Shown piece by piece: positions 51,274 through 55,668 of a stretch of DNA of 55,668 nucleotides; position 1 is the first letter of the stretch, and every line of letters starts with the position of its first letter. This stretch comes from Alphaproteobacteria bacterium (GTDB taxonomy: Bacteria > Pseudomonadota > Alphaproteobacteria > Sphingomonadales > Sphingomonadaceae). The notes under the pieces were generated by a model. That model searched no databases. It had not been told where the DNA came from and saw nothing but the letters and a program-made list of their open reading frames with translations. The position numbers were made by a program, and so were the translations under genes. Location of the stretch: assembly GCA_030431875.1 (NCBI GenBank), contig JAUIIG010000015.1, forward strand, positions 1-55,668. Direction: 5' to 3'.

Positions 51274-52344
51274 GTGAGCATTCTGGGCATCGAATCCGTT
51301 GTTTTCGGGGTTGAGGACCTCGTCGAACATACCCGGTTCTGGATCGATTTCGGCCTACCATTGGAGCATGCCAGCGAGACCGAAGCAGTGTTCCGCCTCG
51401 CAACGGGCAGCCGTGTGGTCGTCTACAAGCACGGCGATGCGCGCCTGCCCTCGCCCGATCCCTTCCCCGGTGACGGTATCAAGGAAACCGTCTGGGGCGT
51501 GGACGAACAGGCCGCGCTCGATCGCTACGCCGCCAGCCTCGCCACAGAAGTCGAGGTCACCACCAGTGACGACGGCACCGTGCGCTGCACCTGCCCCGAT
51601 GGCCAGCCCATCGCCTTGCGGTTATGGGCCAAGAAGCGCGTCGTCAGCGAAATCAGCCCGGTCAACTCGCTCAGCAGCTATCCACGCTTCAACCAGCACC
51701 GCATTTGGCGCCACAAATGCATCCCCAAGACGATCAACCACGTGGTATTCTTCAGCCCTGACTACGTCGCCAGCTTCGAGTTCTACGAGCGGCACATGGG
51801 CTTTCGCTACACCGACCATTCCAAGGGCACCGGTATCTTCGCCCGCGCTGACGGTACTTACGAACACCACTCAATCTTCTGGGTGAACTGCGACCTGCCG
51901 ATCGCGCCCGACCATTTCAAGTTCATGCACGTAGCCTTCGGCTGCGACGATATTGATGAGGTGATGCTTGGCGCCAACATCATGGAAGACCGGGGCTGGA
52001 AGAACACCAGCATGAATTCCAGCGGCGGGATTTCGCGCCATCGGGCGACCAGCGCGATCTACTACTACTGCGACATCCCCGGGAAGGCTGGCGAAGCAGA
52101 ATATCACGCTGATACTGACTACCTCGACGATAACTGGGTGCCGCGTGCATGGGACTTCCGCTTCGGATCGCTATTGTGGAGCAACAATGCGCCGCCGATC
52201 TTCCGTGGCGACGACATCCCGTGGGACATGGCCTTCGATCTCGATCGAAAGAGCTTCGATCCTTATCGCAAGGATCAGCCCGGCAAGCAGCTGATTGCCG
52301 GGAAGCTGGCCGAACTCACCGATGACGACGAACACGCGATTTGA
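51274..52344 (+). CDS. VOC-superfamily protein, probable extradiol-type ring-cleaving dioxygenase (copy 2)
   Basis: A 356-residue two-module VOC protein, paralogue of the one at 49013. Candidate metal ligands are His156 (INHVVFF), His219 (KFMHVAF) and Glu276 (GEAEYH), spaced 63 and 57, again matching type I extradiol enzymes. The GTG start is preceded by GGGAG at seven bases; an ATG-like start earlier in frame was rejected because the domain begins at SILGIESVVF. The C-terminus has an extra acidic tail. Whether the two copies cut different substrates or act together is not visible. Confidence 0.8.
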   Translation: MSILGIESVVFGVEDLVEHTRFWIDFGLPLEHASETEAVFRLATGSRVVVYKHGDARLPSPDPFPGDGIKETVWGVDEQAALDRYAASLATEVEVTTSDDGTVRCTCPDGQPIALRLWAKKRVVSEISPVNSLSSYPRFNQHRIWRHKCIPKTINHVVFFSPDYVASFEFYERHMGFRYTDHSKGTGIFARADGTYEHHSIFWVNCDLPIAPDHFKFMHVAFGCDDIDEVMLGANIMEDRGWKNTSMNSSGGISRHRATSAIYYYCDIPGKAGEAEYHADTDYLDDNWVPRAWDFRFGSLLWSNNAPPIFRGDDIPWDMAFDLDRKSFDPYRKDQPGKQLIAGKLAELTDDDEHAI

Positions 52345-52368
52345 TTCTTACCGAGAAAAGGACGAGCA

Positions 52369-52914
52369 ATGTTCCGAAGACTGCATCGGTGGACCAGCCT
52401 GCCGTTAATTCTGTTCTTGTTGATCGTACTTGCGACTGGCGTAATGCTCCAGTTCGAGGAAATCGGGAAGTTGTCGAATGACGAACAGCCAGCATCGACA
52501 AATACCGGTGCGCCTGCAATCGCTGCATTGTCCGACCAAGCTATCCAAGCGCAACTTGCCGAGGCGCTAGCGTCATCGCGTGATGTTGCACCTGACTTCG
52601 AGCCTCACCGGATCGAACTTGATATCGCGCCAGGTCGTCAATCGACGCGCCTTGCCCTGCAGCCTCGCGGCGGTCCGTTCGTTTTGGTCGACCATGAACG
52701 TGGAACTGTCACTGCGGAAATGGCTCCGGAACTGCCCATGCACGTCGTTCTGATCCGCCTGCATACAGGCGCGCTCCTGGGAGCACCGGGAGTTTGGCTC
52801 ATGCTGGCTGCCAGTTTGATCCTCCTCTTCCTGGCCGTCTCTGACGGGTGGCTATACTGGCAGATGTGGAAAAATCGTGCCAAGCGCGGACGCAAGGCAC
52901 TGTTCTGGAAATAG
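52369..52914 (+). CDS. PepSY-domain membrane protein
   Basis: A 181-residue protein beginning MFRRLHRWTSLPLILFLLIVLATGVML, the first membrane helix of PepSY-associated proteins. It has a periplasmic PepSY-like segment (HRIELDIAPGRQSTRLALQPRGG) and a second helix near residues 143-160, ending in a basic tail. Such proteins are linked to redox or metal metabolism at the inner membrane. It follows the second VOC gene by 24 bases behind an AAAAGGACGAG site. Its function in this operon is unknown. Confidence 0.8.
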   Translation: MFRRLHRWTSLPLILFLLIVLATGVMLQFEEIGKLSNDEQPASTNTGAPAIAALSDQAIQAQLAEALASSRDVAPDFEPHRIELDIAPGRQSTRLALQPRGGPFVLVDHERGTVTAEMAPELPMHVVLIRLHTGALLGAPGVWLMLAASLILLFLAVSDGWLYWQMWKNRAKRGRKALFWK

Positions 52915-52962
52915 GACAGACGTCACCGGAATAGGTGGCGTGCAGAACAATTGCTCTCGCAT

Positions 52963-53607
52963 CTAGAGCTTTGGGTTTTCCCCGCTCCATTTCACGCTCA
53001 GCTCGATGCCCTGCCCAACCGGCAACAAGGCGGTGTGCATGTCGCCCTTGGCCTTGATCGCGGCGCGCAGGTCGCGGGCGTTGGGCCGCGCGATCTCGGG
53101 GCTGATCATGTTGTCGGAGCAGACCACGGCTTCCTCCGACAACTTGGGATAGAGCGCCTCGAAACCGGGGACGTAGAGGTCCTTCCAGATGTCCAGCAGG
53201 GCGAAATCCCAGGGGCCGGGATCATCGGCCAGTAGTTGGATAGCGTCGCCGCAGCGGAACTCGACATGGTCGGCGAGGCCGGCTGCCTGCAACTGCTTGG
53301 CGGCATAGGCCTGCTTGTAGTCGGCCACGTCCATGGTCACGACTTTCGCACCTACCTCACGCGCTGCATGGGCGAGGAAAAGGGTGGAATAGCCGTAGCT
53401 GGTGCCCAGTTCGCAAATACGCTTCGGCTTGCGCGCGACGATCAGCGAGTGGAGCAGCCAGGCGGCTTCCTCGCCCACCGGCAGCAGGAATTCGTCGCGG
53501 CGGGCGAAACCTTCCGGGCCCAGCTCACGCATCCGGCCGTCATCTTCCTCCAACCGCTGGCGATAGCCGTCGAGAACGGCCTGCACTTTGGGATCGTCGA
53601 AGTTCAT
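52963..53607 (-). CDS. Class I SAM-dependent O-methyltransferase
   Basis: A 214-residue protein of the O-methyltransferase family that includes catechol-type enzymes. The SAM loop is ELGTSYGYSTLFLA near residue 70, with VVTMDVADYK and WDFALLDIWKD (acidic, metal-binding side) further on. It would methylate a catechol-like hydroxyl, or be part of an O-demethylation/methyl-cycling route. ATG 53607 overlaps the GST stop (ATGA). A longer reading upstream is out of register with the family. Confidence 0.88.
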   Translation of the reverse strand: MNFDDPKVQAVLDGYRQRLEEDDGRMRELGPEGFARRDEFLLPVGEEAAWLLHSLIVARKPKRICELGTSYGYSTLFLAHAAREVGAKVVTMDVADYKQAYAAKQLQAAGLADHVEFRCGDAIQLLADDPGPWDFALLDIWKDLYVPGFEALYPKLSEEAVVCSDNMISPEIARPNARDLRAAIKAKGDMHTALLPVGQGIELSVKWSGENPKL

Positions 53608-54260
53608 GCTTGGCGCGCCTTCATCGCTGTAAAGTCGGCTTCCTCGCGCGCCAGCGCCCGCTGCAATTGCGGCAGCGCCTCGTTGTCGGCGCGGTGGCGG
53701 GCGACGTTCTTCCACGACGACAAGTCGAAACCGCCGAACTCGGAATTGATATAGGCCCACCAGAAATAGGTGTCGACGATCGACCACTCGTCGCCGAACC
53801 ACCAGCGGCGCTGCGCCAGTTCGCCGTCGAGCTGGTTCAGGAGGTCACTGAACAGCTGGCCGCCGCGTTCCCTCACCGGCTCTACGTCGCCGGTGGACCA
53901 CATCATCGGCACCTTGATCGCGCGCACGGTGGGATGCCAGACCGAGCTGATCCAGCCGAGCACGGCAAGCTGCCTTGCTTCAGCCATCGCGTCAGCGGCT
54001 GCCGGGAACAGCCTTGCTTCAGGATATTCGGCATGCAGCCAGCGCTGGATGGCCAGGTTTTCGGACAGCGGCTGACCGTCGACCAGCAGGCACGGGACCT
54101 TCCCCTGCGGGTTCAGCGCGAGGTATTCGGGCTTGCGGTTCTCGCCCGAGTAGAAATCAATCATGTGCGTTTCATAGGGCGCGCCGGTCGCTTCGAGCGC
54201 GGTCATCGTCACCCGCGTACAGGCCGTGCGGACGGTGAACAGTTTCAGGTCATGCGGCAT
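53604..54260 (-). CDS. Glutathione S-transferase (copy 1)
   Basis: A 218-residue GST with the N-terminal thioredoxin-like domain (LKLFTVRTACTRVTMTALEATG, NPQGKVPCLLVDGQPLSENLAI) and the helical C-terminal domain. The residues after TACT correspond to the catalytic Ser/Cys position of the family. ATG 54260 follows AAAGGATGG. It is coupled by overlap to GST copy 2 on one side and the O-methyltransferase on the other. GSTs in such aromatic clusters of sphingomonads may cleave ether bonds or isomerise ring-fission products; here that is inference. Confidence 0.9.
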   Translation of the reverse strand: MPHDLKLFTVRTACTRVTMTALEATGAPYETHMIDFYSGENRKPEYLALNPQGKVPCLLVDGQPLSENLAIQRWLHAEYPEARLFPAAADAMAEARQLAVLGWISSVWHPTVRAIKVPMMWSTGDVEPVRERGGQLFSDLLNQLDGELAQRRWWFGDEWSIVDTYFWWAYINSEFGGFDLSSWKNVARHRADNEALPQLQRALAREEADFTAMKARQA

Positions 54261-54900
54261 TGGCCATCCTTTCGCGTGCGGCGTTCTCGCGCTCCAGGGC
54301 GCGCTGGAAGGCCGGCCAAGCCTCCACCCGTGCACGGTGCGCGGCGAGGTTGTCGAGGCCCGACAGGTCGTACTGGCCTTCCTCCGCCGTGGTGTAGTTC
54401 CAGTAGAAGTAGACGTCGACGATCGACCAGTCGTCGCCGTACCACCAAGGGCGGTCTGCCAGACGGGCATCAAAGGCCTCGACCAAAGGCTTGACCAGTT
54501 CCTTGCCGCGCTCGCGCACCGGGGCGGGATCGCCGGTGGTCCAGCGGATCGGCATCATGTTGGCACGTACGCTGGGATGCCAACCCGAGGCTATCCAGAA
54601 CAGGTCGGACAATACCTGTGCCGCTTCCCAGTCACTGTCCGCCTTGGGCAGCAGGCCAGCTTCCGGATAGGCCCGGTCGAGCCACCACTGGATTGCCGCG
54701 TTCTCGCCGATCAGTTCGCCATCGACCAGCAGCGCGGGAATCTTGCCGCGTGGATTGACCGCACGGAACCCGGGGCTGTGCTGTTCGCCCTTCATCAGGT
54801 TCACCGGGTGATCGGCATAGTCGACCGCGCACTGCTCAAGCGCGGTCATGACCACACGCGAACAGGCCCCGGGCAGGTGGTAGAGTTTGATATCAGGAAT
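54250..54900 (-). CDS. Glutathione S-transferase (copy 2), probable ATT start
   Basis: A 216-residue GST similar to copy 1 (PGACSRVVMTALEQC, NPRGKIPALLVDGELIGENAAI). The conventional start would be GTG 54855, which would cut off the first beta strand (IKLYHLPGACSR). The frame upstream encodes that strand and begins at ATT 54900, six bases after GGAGG. It overlaps the Rieske stop by eight bases. The alignment with copy 1 (M-P-x-D-[LI]-K-L) supports this start, so a non-AUG initiation is likely. Confidence 0.88.
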   Translation of the reverse strand: MPDIKLYHLPGACSRVVMTALEQCAVDYADHPVNLMKGEQHSPGFRAVNPRGKIPALLVDGELIGENAAIQWWLDRAYPEAGLLPKADSDWEAAQVLSDLFWIASGWHPSVRANMMPIRWTTGDPAPVRERGKELVKPLVEAFDARLADRPWWYGDDWSIVDVYFYWNYTTAEEGQYDLSGLDNLAAHRARVEAWPAFQRALERENAARERMANAA

Positions 54901-55668
54901 ATGCCGCCTCCGCCTTGATCATCGCCTCGATCTTGCGCCGCGCCCGGGTACCGCCCTGGTCGATGCCGAGGAAAGCCGGTTTCAGGTCCCAAAAATCCTC
55001 ACCATCCATGTTGGCATAGGTTGCCTCGATGATTGGCTTGTCCTCCTCGATAAAAGCCTGCTCCATCAGACCACGCAGCATGGCATCCCCCTCCGGATTG
55101 GGCGGAAAACCGCGCGTCGTCGCCCAGAAGTAGTGGGTATTGGTCTTATCCTCGGGCGTGAGGATATGCGCCTGGTGGGCGATGATCGGATTGGTCCCGC
55201 GATCCTCCCCCGCCATCACCGCGCCAACTTGCAGGTACATGCTTGCAGGTGCGTTCCAGCGCATGTCGAGCCAGTGGTCCATCTTCGTCCCGGGTTCGAC
55301 CATACCCATCGTGTGCGGCGGGGCATCAACGCCGGGCATCCACCAGTTGGAATGGAGGGTATCGCCGTCTTCCACTACCTCATGCTGGCCGGCAAAAATC
55401 ACACCCCGCCCGGCAAAACTGCCCTTGTGCACGAATTCGATATGGCTGAGGTCGAGCAGGTTGTCGGTGCCGAGCTGGTAAGGTGCCTTCATCGGCATCA
55501 GGCCGTTTAGCGGCGCGCCATGCCCGTCGATCCAAAGGGCCGAGAAATCGGGAATGGCCGACGCGTCCGCCAGCCCCGGATCGCCGGGCCAGAACCAGAT
55601 GATGCCGTGCCGCTCCTGCGCGGGAAAACTGCGGATGGACGTGCCGGCGGGGATCTTGTCCGCAAAAG
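54893..55668 (-). CDS. Rieske-type aromatic ring-hydroxylating oxygenase alpha subunit (VanA-like), N-terminal part outside window
   Basis: The frame is open to the window end, so the start and the Rieske [2Fe-2S] part are not visible. The visible segment begins with PAGTSIRSFPAQERHGIIWFWPGDPG, the typical join to the catalytic domain in VanA-like enzymes, and contains the mononuclear iron motif DLSHIEFVHKGSF (Asp-x2-His-x4-His). About 258 residues are present. VanA relatives O-demethylate or hydroxylate methoxylated aromatics. It is first of an overlapping run with two GSTs and an O-methyltransferase. Confidence 0.9.
   Translation of the reverse strand, partial: FADKIPAGTSIRSFPAQERHGIIWFWPGDPGLADASAIPDFSALWIDGHGAPLNGLMPMKAPYQLGTDNLLDLSHIEFVHKGSFAGRGVIFAGQHEVVEDGDTLHSNWWMPGVDAPPHTMGMVEPGTKMDHWLDMRWNAPASMYLQVGAVMAGEDRGTNPIIAHQAHILTPEDKTNTHYFWATTRGFPPNPEGDAMLRGLMEQAFIEEDKPIIEATYANMDGEDFWDLKPAFLGIDQGGTRARRKIEAMIKAEAAYS

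Noticed and set aside
1-55668. tRNA, rRNA, insertion sequences, attachment sites or prophage genes
   Set aside because: None was recognised by eye; a dedicated search could still find a short RNA.

Overview
The window is GC-rich and carries two TonB-dependent receptors, many FAD and Rieske oxygenases and tightly overlapping operons (ATGA, GTGA and TGATG junctions). This suggests an alphaproteobacterium, most probably a sphingomonad (Sphingomonadales, for example Erythrobacteraceae or Novosphingobium-like). That is an inference from gene content and receptor style; no rRNA or tRNA gene is present to anchor it.

Layout. (1) 2-7689: a two-partner secretion pair, a very large beta-helix exoprotein cut by the window start and its FhaC/ShlB-type transporter. 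(2) 7789-14686: a sulfide/persulfide module. A two-cysteine SqrR/BigR-like ArsR repressor faces a minus-strand operon of persulfide dioxygenase, YeeE/YedE, DUF2892, YeeE/YedE, DUF442 sulfurtransferase, sulfide:quinone oxidoreductase and SulP transporter. A peroxiredoxin and a second ArsR gene are divergent from it. (3) 14774-19168: a four-gene overlapping operon pnuC, nadR, a P-loop kinase-like gene and a TonB receptor, read as NAD-precursor uptake.

(4) 19184-42129: a large catabolic island. It holds a TPP enzyme, a CocE-type hydrolase, three DUF3237 proteins, a carotenoid-oxygenase-family enzyme, a TonB receptor, two GMC oxidoreductases, an aldehyde dehydrogenase, a flavin monooxygenase, a SnoaL-like protein and glycerol kinase, with two MarR regulators and one AraC regulator. 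Four intergenic regions here carry the same TTGA-N4-TCAA palindrome, and both MarR proteins share a DRAExSRA recognition-helix sequence. Together these suggest one coordinated regulon. (5) 42290-44941: a secreted G8/beta-helix protein resembling animal CEMIP. (6) 45144-55668: an aromatic-degradation cluster. It has two related flavin monooxygenases, two proteins with the His/His/Glu spacing of type I extradiol dioxygenases, a quinol-monooxygenase-like protein, an NAD epimerase, a LysR regulator with a good palindrome upstream of the plus-strand operon, a PepSY protein, an O-methyltransferase, two GSTs and a VanA-like Rieske oxygenase cut by the window end.

How it may work together. An aromatic or polyene-like compound would enter through the receptor at 26005-28545 and be cleaved by the carotenoid-oxygenase-family enzyme. 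GMC oxidoreductases and the aldehyde dehydrogenase would oxidise the products, and the flavin monooxygenase, Rieske and extradiol enzymes would hydroxylate and cleave the rings. The substrate is not identifiable from sequence alone. Two genes appear to start at unusual codons (ATC at 32240 and ATT at 54900). No CRISPR array, insertion sequence, tRNA or rRNA was recognised.
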